Of a stretch of 42,470 nucleotides of DNA, positions 9,229 through 18,637 are shown piece after piece. The stretch lies in assembly GCF_009360615.1 (NCBI RefSeq), contig NZ_SPEY01000077.1, positions 1 through 42,470 of the forward strand, read 5' to 3'. Numbering within the stretch: position 1 is the stretch's first letter; each line of letters begins with the position of its first letter. Below the pieces are notes generated by a model that was not told where the DNA came from, made no database searches, and saw only the letters and a list, made by a program, of their open reading frames with translations. This DNA comes from Comamonas sp. GTDB taxonomy: Bacteria; Pseudomonadota; Gammaproteobacteria; Burkholderiales; Burkholderiaceae_C. Both the position numbers and the translations under genes were made by a program.

Positions 9229-9966
9229 TTGACATCCAAGAAAAACGGCGCGGTTCCGCGCCATATCGCCGTCATCATGGACGGCAACGGGCGGTGGGCC
9301 AAGCGCCGCCTGCTTCCGCGTCTTGCCGGTCACAAGCAGGGCGTGGAGTCCCTGCGCCGATGTGCTCGTGCCTGCGTCGAGCGTGGCGTTCAGGTACTCA
9401 CGGTATTTGCGTTTTCCTCCGAGAACTGGAACAGGCCCCAGGAAGAGGTGTCCGGCCTCATGAGCCTTCTGGCCAATGCCCTGGCCAAGGAGGTCGCGCA
9501 ACTCAGCCGCGACGGCGTGCGCCTGTACTTTGTCGGCGACCGTCAAGGTCTGAGCGACAAGGTCCGCGAGGGCTTGGCCGAGGCCGAGCGCATCACGGCG
9601 CACAATACGCGCCTGGTCCTCAATGTCTGCTTCAATTACGGTGGCCGCTGGGATATTGCGCAAGCGGCGCAGAAACTGGTGGCCCAGGGTCTGGAGCTGA
9701 CCCCGGAAAATCTCGACAAGGCCATGGCCCTGGCGCATGTACCGGATCCTGATCTGATGATCCGCACCGGCGGTGAAACCCGCATCAGCAATTTTCTGCT
9801 GTGGCAGGCGGCCTACACCGAGCTGTTCTTCAGCAAGGCCCTGTGGCCTGATTTCGACGAAGCTGCTCTCGATGAGGCCATTGCCGTGTTTGGCGGCCGG
9901 GAGCGCCGCTTTGGCCAGACTTCGGAGCAGGTTCAACCATCATCTGCCGTCACCTTGACGGCATAA
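9229..9966 (+). CDS. uppS: Isoprenyl transferase (undecaprenyl diphosphate synthase)
   Basis: UppS condenses isopentenyl diphosphate units with farnesyl diphosphate to make the C55 carrier for peptidoglycan and O-antigen. The 245-residue protein has HIAVIMDGNGRW at 12-23 with catalytic Asp18, GHKQGVESLRR, FAFSSENWNRP and the C-terminal DLMIRTGGETRISNFLLWQ signature. The start is TTG at 9229 with AAGGA at 9215-9219; no upstream ATG keeps the frame and spacing. It is directly followed by cdsA with a 14-bp gap. Confidence 0.96.
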   Translation: MTSKKNGAVPRHIAVIMDGNGRWAKRRLLPRLAGHKQGVESLRRCARACVERGVQVLTVFAFSSENWNRPQEEVSGLMSLLANALAKEVAQLSRDGVRLYFVGDRQGLSDKVREGLAEAERITAHNTRLVLNVCFNYGGRWDIAQAAQKLVAQGLELTPENLDKAMALAHVPDPDLMIRTGGETRISNFLLWQAAYTELFFSKALWPDFDEAALDEAIAVFGGRERRFGQTSEQVQPSSAVTLTA

Positions 9967-9980
9967 CCATAAGAGGTGCC

Positions 9981-10838
9981 ATGCTCAAGCAGCGCGTCAT
10001 CACCGCCTTGATCCTGCTGGCCATTTTGCTGCCGGCATTGTTCTACACGGCCAGCACCGTGCCTTTTGCCGCACTGATGCTGTTGTTCATGGCGGCTGGT
10101 GCCTGGGAATGGGGGCGTCTGAATGGTTTCGGACAGGCAGGCTCGCTGGGTCTGGGTGCTGTCTGTACAGCGCTCTGCGCAGGCTCCTGGTGGGCCGGCT
10201 GGATTGATCAGTCCCTGTCCATGTTGTGGCTGATTGCGGGCGCTTTCTGGGTGCTGGGTGGTGTGCTGCTGCTGCGCGCCGGTGTGGCGGGCTGGCCGCA
10301 TATTCCGGCGATGCTCCGGCTGGTCGGTGGCGTGCTGGCATTGTGGCTGGCCTGGCTGGCCGTCGTGCAGGCACGCAGTATCGGCATCAACTTTCTGCTT
10401 TCCATCCTGGTGCTGGTCTGGGTGGCGGATGTCTTTGCCTATTTCGCAGGCCGCACTTTCGGCCTGAAGTTCACCAGGAGCAAGCTGGCTCCTTCCATCA
10501 GTCCCGGCAAGAGCTGGGAAGGTGTCTGGGGGGGTATGCTGGGGGTGATTGTGCTGGCTCTGGTCTGGAGCTGGGCAGATCGCCGCTACGGTGCCAGTGT
10601 CCCCAGTTTCTATTCGGTGCTGCAGTCACGAGGACTCTGGTTCCTGTTGCTGGCTGCAGTGTTTATGGCTGCGATGAGTGTGGTGGGCGACCTGGTCGAA
10701 TCCCTCATCAAGCGCAGCGTCGGTGTCAAGGACAGCAGCGGCTTGCTGCCCGGCCATGGTGGTGTCCTGGATCGCATTGATGCCCTCCTGCCCACACTGC
10801 CGTTGGCGATGATGCTCTCATCCTTTGTGCATCCATGA
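9981..10838 (+). CDS. cdsA: Phosphatidate cytidylyltransferase (CDP-diglyceride synthase)
   Basis: CdsA converts phosphatidic acid and CTP to CDP-diacylglycerol, the branch point for all phospholipids. The 285-residue protein is strongly hydrophobic with about eight membrane helices, and it carries the C-terminal CDS signature SVGVKDSSGLLPGHGGVLDRIDALLPT. The ATG at 9981 follows AAGAGG. Its stop overlaps the dxr start in an ATGA junction (10835-10838), which indicates translational coupling. Confidence 0.97.
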   Translation: MLKQRVITALILLAILLPALFYTASTVPFAALMLLFMAAGAWEWGRLNGFGQAGSLGLGAVCTALCAGSWWAGWIDQSLSMLWLIAGAFWVLGGVLLLRAGVAGWPHIPAMLRLVGGVLALWLAWLAVVQARSIGINFLLSILVLVWVADVFAYFAGRTFGLKFTRSKLAPSISPGKSWEGVWGGMLGVIVLALVWSWADRRYGASVPSFYSVLQSRGLWFLLLAAVFMAAMSVVGDLVESLIKRSVGVKDSSGLLPGHGGVLDRIDALLPTLPLAMMLSSFVHP

Positions 10839-12013
10839 AGCAGAAAATCACGGTTCTGGGTTCTACCGGTTCCATTGGAACCAATACCCTGGATGTGGCG
10901 GCACGCCACCCCGATCAATATGAAATCTTCGCGCTGAGTGCCGCCACGCAGGTGGATCTGATGCTCAGGCAGTGCGCGCAATTCAAGCCGCAGTTCGCCG
11001 TGATGGCCAGCGCGCCTCATGGGCAGCAGCTGGCGGAGAAGATCCGGCAGAACGGACTCAAGACGCAGGTCCTTCAGCAGCAGGATGCTCTTGAGGTGAT
11101 AGCGTCTCATCCCGATGTCGATGCGGTCATGGGCGCGATTGTGGGTGCCGCCGGGCTGGCCCCCTGCCTGGCTGCAGCCAGAGCGGGCAAGCGCCTGCTG
11201 CTGGCCAACAAGGAAGCCCTGGTGGTGGGCGGTGCGCTGTTCATGGACACTGTCAAGCGGCACGGTGCCACCCTGCTGCCCATCGATAGCGAACACTCGG
11301 CCATCTTCCAGTGCCTGCCCGAAGACAGCGGTACCTGGGCCGAGCGCGTCGACTCCCTGCTGCTGACGGCCTCGGGCGGTCCTTTCCGTCAACGTGACCC
11401 GGCGACATTGTCTGACATCACTCCCGAGCAGGCCTGCTCGCACCCCAACTTTTCCATGGGGCGCAAGATTTCGGTGGACTCGGCCACGATGATGAACAAG
11501 GCGCTGGAGGTGATCGAGGCGCGCTGGCTGTTCGATATGGCGCCCGAGAAGATCAAGGTGGTGATCCATCCGCAACAGATCGTGCACTCGATGGTGCAGT
11601 TCCGGGATTCGTCAGTGCTCGCTCAGCTGGGTACGCCCGATATGCGGGTGCCGATTGCCTGCGGCCTGGCCTGGCCCCGGCGCATCGAGAGCGGTGCTCC
11701 GGTGCTGGATTTTGCCAAGCTGGCGGCGCTGACCTTCGAGGAGGCAGATGCACGTCGCTTTCCTGGTCTGCATCTGTCCTGGCAGGCGCTGCGCGCACCC
11801 GAGGGGACGACCACGGTGCTCAATGCAGCCAATGAAGTGGCGGTTGCTGCCTTCCTGGAGCGTCGTCTCTCGTTTGACCGTATTCATGCCGTCAACCTGC
11901 AGACGCTGGAATCGGTGCAGCCGGGCGCCGTGAACAGTCTTGAGGATCTGATGGCCCTCGATGCGCGCGCACGCGAGAGCGCGGCCGCCGTCGCCCGGCT
12001 GTGGGTGCGCTGA
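10835..12013 (+). CDS. dxr: 1-deoxy-D-xylulose 5-phosphate reductoisomerase
   Basis: Dxr makes 2-C-methyl-D-erythritol 4-phosphate from DXP using NADPH, the committed step of the MEP isoprenoid pathway. The 392-residue protein shows the NADPH-binding GSTGSIGTNTLDV at about 8-20, LANKEALVVGG, the metal/substrate segment IDSEHSAIFQ, LTASGGPFR, SVDSATMMNKALEVIEA and HPQQIVHSMVQFRDSS. It overlaps cdsA by 4 nt. In E. coli dxr precedes uppS; here it follows cdsA, so the isoprenoid genes flank the phospholipid gene. Confidence 0.97.
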   Translation: MKQKITVLGSTGSIGTNTLDVAARHPDQYEIFALSAATQVDLMLRQCAQFKPQFAVMASAPHGQQLAEKIRQNGLKTQVLQQQDALEVIASHPDVDAVMGAIVGAAGLAPCLAAARAGKRLLLANKEALVVGGALFMDTVKRHGATLLPIDSEHSAIFQCLPEDSGTWAERVDSLLLTASGGPFRQRDPATLSDITPEQACSHPNFSMGRKISVDSATMMNKALEVIEARWLFDMAPEKIKVVIHPQQIVHSMVQFRDSSVLAQLGTPDMRVPIACGLAWPRRIESGAPVLDFAKLAALTFEEADARRFPGLHLSWQALRAPEGTTTVLNAANEVAVAAFLERRLSFDRIHAVNLQTLESVQPGAVNSLEDLMALDARARESAAAVARLWVR

Positions 12014-12040
12014 CCCGGTGCCGATTCCCGGTGGGTGAGG

Positions 12041-12062
12041 GGCTGCAGTTGAACTTGCAGCC
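12041..12062 (+). other. Stem-loop between dxr and rseP
   Basis: GGCTGCA (12041-12047) and TGCAGCC (12056-12062) form a perfect 7-bp stem with an 8-nt loop in the 91-bp gap between dxr and rseP. No T-tract follows, so it is more likely an mRNA processing or stability element than a terminator. Confidence 0.4.
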
Positions 12063-12104
12063 AGGCGCACACTCCAAGCATCGATTGGCAAAAAGGAGTT
12101 TCAG

Positions 12105-13475
12105 GTGTTGCTGACAGTTGGTGCTTTCATCGTGGCGCTCGGTGTTCTGATTGCGGTGCATGAGTGGGGCCACTATCGCGTTGCCGTGGCCTGCGGTGTC
12201 AAGGTGCTGCGTTACTCCGTGGGCTTCGGCAGGCCGCTGTTGCGCTGGGTCGGCAAGAAGTCAGGCACCGAGTATGTGATCGCGGCGTTGCCTCTTGGCG
12301 GTTATGTGCGCATGCTTGACGAGCGTGAGGCGGTGGTCAGGCCCGAGGAAAGGCACCTGGCCTTCAACAACCAGCCCCTGCGTTCTCGCGCAGCCATTGT
12401 TGCAGCAGGCCCGGCGGCCAATCTGGTGCTGGCCGTGGTGCTGCTGACCGTGGTCAACTGGGTGGGCACGAACGAGCCTGCAGCCCGGCTTGCCGCGCCT
12501 GCGGCCGGCAGTTTGCTGCAGCAAGCCGGCATTCAAAGTGGCGACTGGGTGCAGCGTGCCTCCGTGGGAGGCCACGAGTGGCAGCCTGTGCGTGCTCTGG
12601 GTGATTTGCGATGGCTGGTGACGACGGCGGCCATTGAAGGCGAGTCCCTGCAGCTGGAAGTGGCTGATCAGGCACATGGCGCGGCGCGCATCGTGCCACT
12701 GGATCTCGCTTCTTTGCAGCAAAAGGAACCGGATGCGGCTTTCTTTGACAAGGTAGGGCTGCAGGGAGCCTGGAGCCGTCCGGTCATTGATGAGATTGTC
12801 GCTGGCGGCCCGGCGGACAAGGCGGGTCTGCAAAAAGGCGATGTGCTGCTCAGCATCGATGCTGTGGCAGTCCAGGATGGAGCGCAGGCGCGAGCCGTGA
12901 TTCGTGCCGCGGGGCAGAGCGGGCTGGCGCCGCCCCAGGCCTGGGTGGTGGAGCGCGCGGGCCGGCACCTGAATCTGCAGGTGCAGCCGGAAATGGTGCC
13001 CGGCAAGGACGGGCAGGCGCCAGCGGCGCGGGTGAATGCCTTCATCGGCAGCCAGCCGGAGATGGTGCTGGTGCGCAGAGGCTTCCTGGATGGGCTGGGT
13101 GCCGGTGTTCAGAAGACCTGGGAGCTGTCTTCGATGACGCTGCGCATGATGGGGCGCATGCTGATCGGTCAGGCCTCGCTCAAGAATATCAGCGGCCCCT
13201 TGACGATTGCCGATTACGCGGGCAAGTCTGCCAGCATGGGGCTGGTGCAATATCTGTCTTTTCTTGCGCTCATCAGCATCAGTCTGGGCGTTCTCAACCT
13301 GCTACCATTGCCCGTTCTGGATGGTGGGCACCTGATGTATTATCTTTGGGAAGGTCTGACGGGGCGCAGTGTCTCTGAAGTCTGGGCTGAAAGACTGCAG
13401 CGTGCAGGCATCGCGGTCATACTGCTGATGATGTCAGTCGCCTTTTTCAACGATATCAACCGGCTCTGGGGCTAA
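12105..13475 (+). CDS. rseP: RIP metalloprotease RseP (site-2 protease)
   Basis: RseP is an inner-membrane zinc protease that cuts anti-sigma factors such as RseA within the membrane during envelope stress. The 456-residue protein has the HEWGH zinc motif at 19-23 in the first membrane helix, two periplasmic PDZ domains (one around SLLQQAGIQSGDWV, one around VIDEIVAGGPADKAGLQKGDVLLS) and the second active-site motif NLLPLPVLDGGH near the C-terminus. The start is GTG at 12105 with AAAAGGAG at 12091-12098; TTG at 12108 is also possible. It lies directly before bamA, as in E. coli. Confidence 0.96.
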   Translation: MLLTVGAFIVALGVLIAVHEWGHYRVAVACGVKVLRYSVGFGRPLLRWVGKKSGTEYVIAALPLGGYVRMLDEREAVVRPEERHLAFNNQPLRSRAAIVAAGPAANLVLAVVLLTVVNWVGTNEPAARLAAPAAGSLLQQAGIQSGDWVQRASVGGHEWQPVRALGDLRWLVTTAAIEGESLQLEVADQAHGAARIVPLDLASLQQKEPDAAFFDKVGLQGAWSRPVIDEIVAGGPADKAGLQKGDVLLSIDAVAVQDGAQARAVIRAAGQSGLAPPQAWVVERAGRHLNLQVQPEMVPGKDGQAPAARVNAFIGSQPEMVLVRRGFLDGLGAGVQKTWELSSMTLRMMGRMLIGQASLKNISGPLTIADYAGKSASMGLVQYLSFLALISISLGVLNLLPLPVLDGGHLMYYLWEGLTGRSVSEVWAERLQRAGIAVILLMMSVAFFNDINRLWG

Positions 13476-13518
13476 TTTTTATCGCTACGGTAGGCCGCAT
13501 TCGCGGCGATTTCCACTC

Positions 13519-15834
13519 ATGAAAAAACATTTCAATCGCTTGGGCATGCGCTCTGCTACTGCCCTGGCTGCTATGGTTTTAGCTGCGCAGGCGGCATGGG
13601 CGCTGGAGCCCTTCAAGGTTCAAGATATCCGCGTCGAGGGTTTGCAGCGAGTGGAGCCCGGTACGGTTTTCGCCTCCATGCCTTTGCGCGTGGGTGACGA
13701 CTACAACGACGAAAAGGGCGCAGCGGCCATCCGTTCGCTGTTTGCACTGGGTCTGTTCAAGGATGTACGCCTGGAAGCCAATGGCAATGTGCTGGTGGTG
13801 GTCGTGGAGGAGCGTCCCACCATTGCCGAGGTGAACTTTGCCGGCACCAAGGAATTCGACAAGGACACCTTGCTCAAGGCCATGCGCGACGTGGGTCTGG
13901 CGGATGGCCGGCCTTTCGACAAGGCCTTGGCGGATCGTGCCGAGCAGGAGCTCAAGCGCCAGTACATCAACCGCAGCCTCTACGGTGCGGAGGTGGTGAC
14001 CACGGTGACGCCGATCGAGCGCAACCGCGTGAACCTGACCTTCACCGTCTCGGAAGGCGAGCCCGCGAAGATCAATGAAATCCACATTGTGGGCAACAAG
14101 GCCTTCAAGGAGTCCACGCTCAAGGATCTGTTCGACCAGGACACGGGCAACTGGATGAGCTGGTACACCAAGTCCGACCGCTATGCGCGCAACAAGCTGA
14201 ATGCGGACCTGGAGTCCCTGCGCTCCTACTATCTGCAACGCGGCTATCTGGAGTTCCGCGTGGAGTCGACCCAGGTCGCCATATCTCCTGACAAGCAGAG
14301 CATCGGCCTGACCGTGAACATTCACGAAGGCAATCAGTACGTGGTCTCTGGCGTGAAGCTCGAAGGCAACTACCTCGATCGCGATGACGAGTTCAAGTCG
14401 CTGGTCAAGATCAAGCCCGGCGAGCCCTATAACGCCGACCAGGTCTCCGAGACGATCAAGGCTTTTACCGACTATTACAGCAATTTCGGTTTTGCCTTCG
14501 CCAAGGTGGAGGCCGTGCCCGAAATCGACCGCACGAACAACCGTGTGGCCCTGGTGCTGCAGGCCCAGCCCTCGCGCCGAGCCTACATCCGGCGCATCAG
14601 CGTCAGCGGCAACAACAAGACCCGCGACGAAGTGATTCGTCGCGAATTCCGCCAGTTCGAAGCGTCCTGGTATGACGGCCAGAAGATCAAGCTGTCGCGC
14701 GACCGTGTGGACCGTCTCGGCTTCTTTACCCAGGTTGAAATCGAAACCCAGGAAGTGCCTGGCTCTCCCGACCAGGTCGATCTGATGATCAACGTGGTGG
14801 AAAAGCCCACGGGATCGATCCAGCTGGGTGCCGGTTTCTCCAGCGCCGAAAAGGTTTCGCTGTCCTTTGGCATCAAGCAGGAAAACGTTTTTGGTTCCGG
14901 CAACTATCTGGGCCTGGACATCAACACCAGCAAGTACAACCGCACCATGGTGGTGTCGACCACGAATCCCTATTTCACGGATACGGGTATTTCGCGCACC
15001 TATGACCTGTACTACCGCACCATCCGTCCCTACTATGACGATGGCGCCTACAAGATCATCACCAAGGGTGCCAGCGTGCGTTTCGGCGTGCCTTTCAGCG
15101 AAGTGGATACCATCTTCTTCGGTGCCGGTGTCGAAGGCAATGAAATCAAGCCGGGCACCTATATGCCCGAGGTCTACAACGAATATTGCGGCGGCGCTGT
15201 CGGTGCGAATGTCGGCTGCTCCAAGACCGGCATTCCCCTGACGCTGGGTTGGTCTCGCGATAATCGCGACAGCGCGCTGGCTCCGAATGCCGGCCGCTAT
15301 CAGCGCGTGAATCTGGAAGCCTCGTTCATGAGCGATATGCGCTATGCGAAGGCCAATTACCAGATTCAGCAATATATCCCGCTCAACAAGAAGTACACGA
15401 TCGCCCTGAACGGCGAGCTGGGCTGGGGCAAGGGCCTGGGCGGCAACCCCTATCCCATCTTCAAGAACTTCTATTCGGGCGGTCTGGGTTCGGTACGCGG
15501 TTTCGAGCAGGGCTCCCTGGGCAAGCACGATTCCGTGAACACCAACCTGGCCCTCGGCGGTACACGCAAGCTGACCTTGAATGGCGAGTTCATGGTTCCA
15601 TTCCCCGGAGCCGGCAACGACAGAACCCTGCGTCTGTTCGGCTTCGTGGACGTGGGTAATGTGTGGGCGGAAGGTGAAAGCATGGATCTGGGGACCTTGC
15701 GTGCTTCCACCGGTATCGGTATCAGCTGGATTTCGCCGCTGGGTCCGTTGCGTTTGGCGTATGCTCAGCCTATCCGTAAGGAAACCGGCGATAGAATCCA
15801 GAAACTGCAATTCCAAATCGGAACATCTTTCTAA
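13519..15834 (+). CDS. bamA: Outer membrane protein assembly factor BamA
   Basis: BamA is the Omp85 barrel that folds and inserts beta-barrel proteins into the outer membrane. The 771-residue precursor has a signal peptide (basic MKKHFNRLGMR, hydrophobic core, probable cleavage after AAWA), five POTRA repeats up to about residue 430, then a 16-strand barrel. The conserved L6 motif VRGF sits at 659-662, and the chain ends in aromatic Phe (QIGTSF), the outer-membrane signal. The ATG at 13519 has only a weak ribosome binding site. The stop overlaps the skp start (TAATG), so the porin-assembly machine and its chaperone are translationally coupled. Confidence 0.98.
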   Translation: MKKHFNRLGMRSATALAAMVLAAQAAWALEPFKVQDIRVEGLQRVEPGTVFASMPLRVGDDYNDEKGAAAIRSLFALGLFKDVRLEANGNVLVVVVEERPTIAEVNFAGTKEFDKDTLLKAMRDVGLADGRPFDKALADRAEQELKRQYINRSLYGAEVVTTVTPIERNRVNLTFTVSEGEPAKINEIHIVGNKAFKESTLKDLFDQDTGNWMSWYTKSDRYARNKLNADLESLRSYYLQRGYLEFRVESTQVAISPDKQSIGLTVNIHEGNQYVVSGVKLEGNYLDRDDEFKSLVKIKPGEPYNADQVSETIKAFTDYYSNFGFAFAKVEAVPEIDRTNNRVALVLQAQPSRRAYIRRISVSGNNKTRDEVIRREFRQFEASWYDGQKIKLSRDRVDRLGFFTQVEIETQEVPGSPDQVDLMINVVEKPTGSIQLGAGFSSAEKVSLSFGIKQENVFGSGNYLGLDINTSKYNRTMVVSTTNPYFTDTGISRTYDLYYRTIRPYYDDGAYKIITKGASVRFGVPFSEVDTIFFGAGVEGNEIKPGTYMPEVYNEYCGGAVGANVGCSKTGIPLTLGWSRDNRDSALAPNAGRYQRVNLEASFMSDMRYAKANYQIQQYIPLNKKYTIALNGELGWGKGLGGNPYPIFKNFYSGGLGSVRGFEQGSLGKHDSVNTNLALGGTRKLTLNGEFMVPFPGAGNDRTLRLFGFVDVGNVWAEGESMDLGTLRASTGIGISWISPLGPLRLAYAQPIRKETGDRIQKLQFQIGTSF

Positions 15835-16340
15835 TGAAATCTCTCTCTAGCCATCTTTCTCTGGCTGTGCTGCTTGGCGCCATGGCCGTCTCTGCGCATG
15901 CACAGGAATTCAAGGCAGGTTTTGTGAACACGGATCGCATCTTCCGTGAGGCATCCGCTGCCAAGGCTGCCCAAGCCAAGCTTGAGCAGGAGTTTTCTAA
16001 GCGTGAAAAGGATTTGGTCGATCAGGGCAATTCCTTGAAGAATGCTTCGGACAAGTTCGAGCGCGAGGCTACGACCATGTCCGAGAGCCAGCGCGCATCG
16101 CGCCAGCGTCAGCTGGTGGATCAGGACCGTGAATTCCAGCGCAAGCGCCGTGAGTTCCAGGAAGACCTGAACGCCCGCAAGAACGAAGAGCTGGCCACGG
16201 TGCTCGATCGTGCCAACAAGGTTGTCAAGCAAGTGGCCGAGGCTGAAAAGTACGACGTCATCCTGCAGGAGGCCGTGTACATCAACCCCAAGTTCGATAT
16301 CACCGACAAGGTCATCAAGGCCCTGAACGGCGCAAAGTAA
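15834..16340 (+). CDS. skp: Periplasmic OmpH/Skp family chaperone
   Basis: Skp holds unfolded outer-membrane proteins in the periplasm and delivers them to BamA. The 168-residue precursor starts with a signal peptide ([20 protein letters not shown], likely cut after AHA). The mature part is a short beta region ([14 protein letters not shown]) followed by long charged helices rich in Lys, Glu, Arg and Gln (about 45-135), the coiled-coil tentacles of the Skp trimer. It overlaps bamA by 1 nt and precedes lpxD. Confidence 0.94.
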   Translation: MKSLSSHLSLAVLLGAMAVSAHAQEFKAGFVNTDRIFREASAAKAAQAKLEQEFSKREKDLVDQGNSLKNASDKFEREATTMSESQRASRQRQLVDQDREFQRKRREFQEDLNARKNEELATVLDRANKVVKQVAEAEKYDVILQEAVYINPKFDITDKVIKALNGAK

Positions 16341-16356
16341 TCCCAGGGATACTTTT

Positions 16357-17358
16357 GTGAGCGTTCTATTGGGACAGATTCTCGATGCGCTCGGTGGAGA
16401 ACTGGTCGGAGGCGAGCGCGAGATGCCCATCTCGCGCATCGCTCCGCTGGACTCTGCGGGTCACGGCGATCTGAGCTTTTTAAGCAATCCCCGCTATCGC
16501 CAGCAACTGGCCGCCTCACAGGCGGCCTGTGTCATTGTGGCGCCGGCGCTGCGCGATGAAGCGGCGCAGCGCGGCGCCTGCATAGTCACGGCCGATCCCT
16601 ATGCCTATTTCGCGCGTGCCACCCAGTGGTGGAAGGCGCATCAGCAAGGCGGCAGGCCGAGCGGCATTCATGCCAGCGCCGTGGTGGATGCCACGGCCCA
16701 GGTGCATGCCAGCGCCTATGTGGGTCCGCAGTGCGTGGTGGAGGCGGGCGCCGTCATCGGTGCCGATACGGTGCTGAAGTCGCGGGTCACCGTCAGCCAG
16801 GGCTGTGTGGTGGGCGAGCGCTGCATCGTGCATTCGGGTGTGGTCATCGGTGCCGACGGGTTCGGCTTCGCGCCATCGGACGGCCGATGGGAGAAGATCG
16901 AGCAACTGGGGGCCGTCCGCATCGGCAACGATGTGGAAATCGGTGCCAACACCTGCGTCGATCGTGGGGCTCTCGATGACACCATCATCGAAGATGGCGT
17001 CAAGATCGATAATCTTGTGCAGATTGCCCACAATGTGCATATCGGTGCGCATACGGTGATTGCCGGCAATACCGGTATTGCCGGCAGTGCGCGCATCGGA
17101 AAGCACTGCCAGATCGGTGGCGCAGCCAATATCCTGGGGCATCTGACGATTGCGGACGGTACGGTCATTTCGCCGACCTCGATGGTCACTCGCTCCTTGC
17201 CCAAGGCAGGTTTTTACACAGGCATCTTTCCGTTGCAAGAAAACGAGCAATGGGAAAAGAACGCTGCAACCTTCAGGCAGTTGTACACGCTCCGGGAGCG
17301 GGTCAAGAAGCTTGAACAAGCGCTGGCTGAGGGCCGGCAAAGCAACAACGGAAATTGA
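16357..17358 (+). CDS. lpxD: UDP-3-O-(3-hydroxyacyl)glucosamine N-acyltransferase
   Basis: LpxD adds the second hydroxyacyl chain in lipid A synthesis. The 333-residue protein has an N-terminal uridine-binding domain, then a left-handed parallel beta-helix built of hexapeptide repeats (for example [20 protein letters not shown]), the active-site stretch QIAHNVHIG with likely catalytic His225, and a C-terminal helical extension ([20 protein letters not shown]). The start is GTG at 16357, 16 bp after skp. The stop overlaps fabZ by 1 nt. Confidence 0.97.
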   Translation: MSVLLGQILDALGGELVGGEREMPISRIAPLDSAGHGDLSFLSNPRYRQQLAASQAACVIVAPALRDEAAQRGACIVTADPYAYFARATQWWKAHQQGGRPSGIHASAVVDATAQVHASAYVGPQCVVEAGAVIGADTVLKSRVTVSQGCVVGERCIVHSGVVIGADGFGFAPSDGRWEKIEQLGAVRIGNDVEIGANTCVDRGALDDTIIEDGVKIDNLVQIAHNVHIGAHTVIAGNTGIAGSARIGKHCQIGGAANILGHLTIADGTVISPTSMVTRSLPKAGFYTGIFPLQENEQWEKNAATFRQLYTLRERVKKLEQALAEGRQSNNGN

Positions 17359-17798
17359 TGATGGATATTCAAGAAATTCTCAAGCAACTGCCTCACCGCT
17401 ATCCCTTTCTTCTGGTGGACCGGGTGCTGGAGCTTGAGCGCAACACACGCATCAAGGCGATCAAGAACGTGACTTTCAACGAGCCGTTCTTCACGGGGCA
17501 CTTTCCTGGTCGTCCCGTCATGCCCGGCGTGCTGATTCTTGAAGCGCTGGCCCAGGCTGCAGGCCTGCTGGCTTTCGATGCCATGGGTCAGGTTCCCGAT
17601 GAGAACAATATCTACTACTTCGTGGGTATCGATTCGGCGCGCTTCAAGCGCCCCGTGGTGCCGGGGGACCAGCTCGCCCTGGAGATCACCATCGACCGCG
17701 TGCGCGGCGGCATCTGGAAGTTCAACGCCGTCGCCAGCGTGGATGGCGAAGTCGCTGCCGAAGCCCAGCTGATGTGCACCATGCGTCACGTGGGATAA
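17358..17798 (+). CDS. fabZ: 3-hydroxyacyl-[acyl-carrier-protein] dehydratase
   Basis: FabZ dehydrates beta-hydroxyacyl-ACP in fatty acid elongation, and it competes with LpxA and LpxD for hydroxyacyl-ACP. The hot-dog-fold protein has 146 residues from ATG 17358 (145 from the equally plausible ATG at 17361). The active-site motif [16 protein letters not shown] gives His48 and Glu62, matching the family. It overlaps the lpxD stop (TGATG) and lies just before lpxA, so acyl supply and lipid A acylation are coordinated. Confidence 0.97.
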   Translation: MMDIQEILKQLPHRYPFLLVDRVLELERNTRIKAIKNVTFNEPFFTGHFPGRPVMPGVLILEALAQAAGLLAFDAMGQVPDENNIYYFVGIDSARFKRPVVPGDQLALEITIDRVRGGIWKFNAVASVDGEVAAEAQLMCTMRHVG

Positions 17799-17804
17799 GC
17801 ATTG

Positions 17805-18602
17805 ATGGCGGCTGTGAGCTTGATTCATCCCACCGCCCTGGTGGACCCTGCGGCCCAGCTGGACACCACGGTGTCGGTGGGGCCGTACGCCGTGATCGGT
17901 CCCAGGGTGCGCATTGGAGCCCGAAGCAAGGTGGGCGCGCATTGCGTGATCGAGGGCGACACCACGATTGGTGAAGACAACCACATCTTCCAGTTCGCAT
18001 CGCTGGGAGCCCAGCCCCAGGACAAGAAGTATGCGGGCGAGCCCACGCGTCTGGTGATCGGCGACCGCAACACGGTGCGCGAGTTTTGTACCTTCAACAC
18101 GGGGACCACGCAGGACCGCGGCGAGACCACCATAGGCCATGACAACTGGATCATGGCCTATGTGCACATCGCGCATGACTGCGTCATCGGCAATCAGACC
18201 ACGCTGGCCAACAACACCACGCTGGCAGGCCATGTGCATGTCGGCGACTGGGTGACCATCGGCGGGCTCACCGGCGTGCTGCAACGCATGCGCATCGGCG
18301 CGCACGCCATGGTGGGCTTTCAGGCCCATGTGAACAAGGATGTGCCGCCTTTCATGACGGTGGATGGCAACCCGCTGGCTGCGCGGAGTGTGAATCTGAT
18401 CGGTCTCAAGCGCCGCGGTTTCTCGGATGCGCGCATTGCCGCGGTGCGCGAGATGCACAAGCTGCTGTACCGCCAGGGCCTGACGCTGGAGCAGGCCATC
18501 GCGGCCATGGATGCGATCAAGTCGGCAACGCCCGAAGCCGTGCAGGATGTGGACTTCATGCAGTCCTTTCTGGCATCGGCGACCAGTGGCATCACACGTT
18601 GA
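17805..18602 (+). CDS. lpxA: UDP-N-acetylglucosamine acyltransferase
   Basis: LpxA transfers a hydroxyacyl chain to UDP-GlcNAc, the first step of lipid A synthesis. The 265-residue protein is a hexapeptide-repeat beta-helix ([20 protein letters not shown] onward) with catalytic His124 in [10 protein letters not shown], equivalent to His125 of E. coli, and a C-terminal helical bundle. The start is ATG 17805, 6 bp after fabZ; a TTG one codon earlier is less likely. The length is close to the E. coli enzyme (262). Confidence 0.97.
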   Translation: MAAVSLIHPTALVDPAAQLDTTVSVGPYAVIGPRVRIGARSKVGAHCVIEGDTTIGEDNHIFQFASLGAQPQDKKYAGEPTRLVIGDRNTVREFCTFNTGTTQDRGETTIGHDNWIMAYVHIAHDCVIGNQTTLANNTTLAGHVHVGDWVTIGGLTGVLQRMRIGAHAMVGFQAHVNKDVPPFMTVDGNPLAARSVNLIGLKRRGFSDARIAAVREMHKLLYRQGLTLEQAIAAMDAIKSATPEAVQDVDFMQSFLASATSGITR

Positions 18603-18637
18603 TGGCAGCTTGCGCTGTCTCCATCTGGATTTGAGTC

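Noticed and set aside
13579..15816. A 745-codon open frame antisense to bamA.
   Set aside because: This is the same codon-bias artefact; there is no domain, ribosome binding site or terminator.
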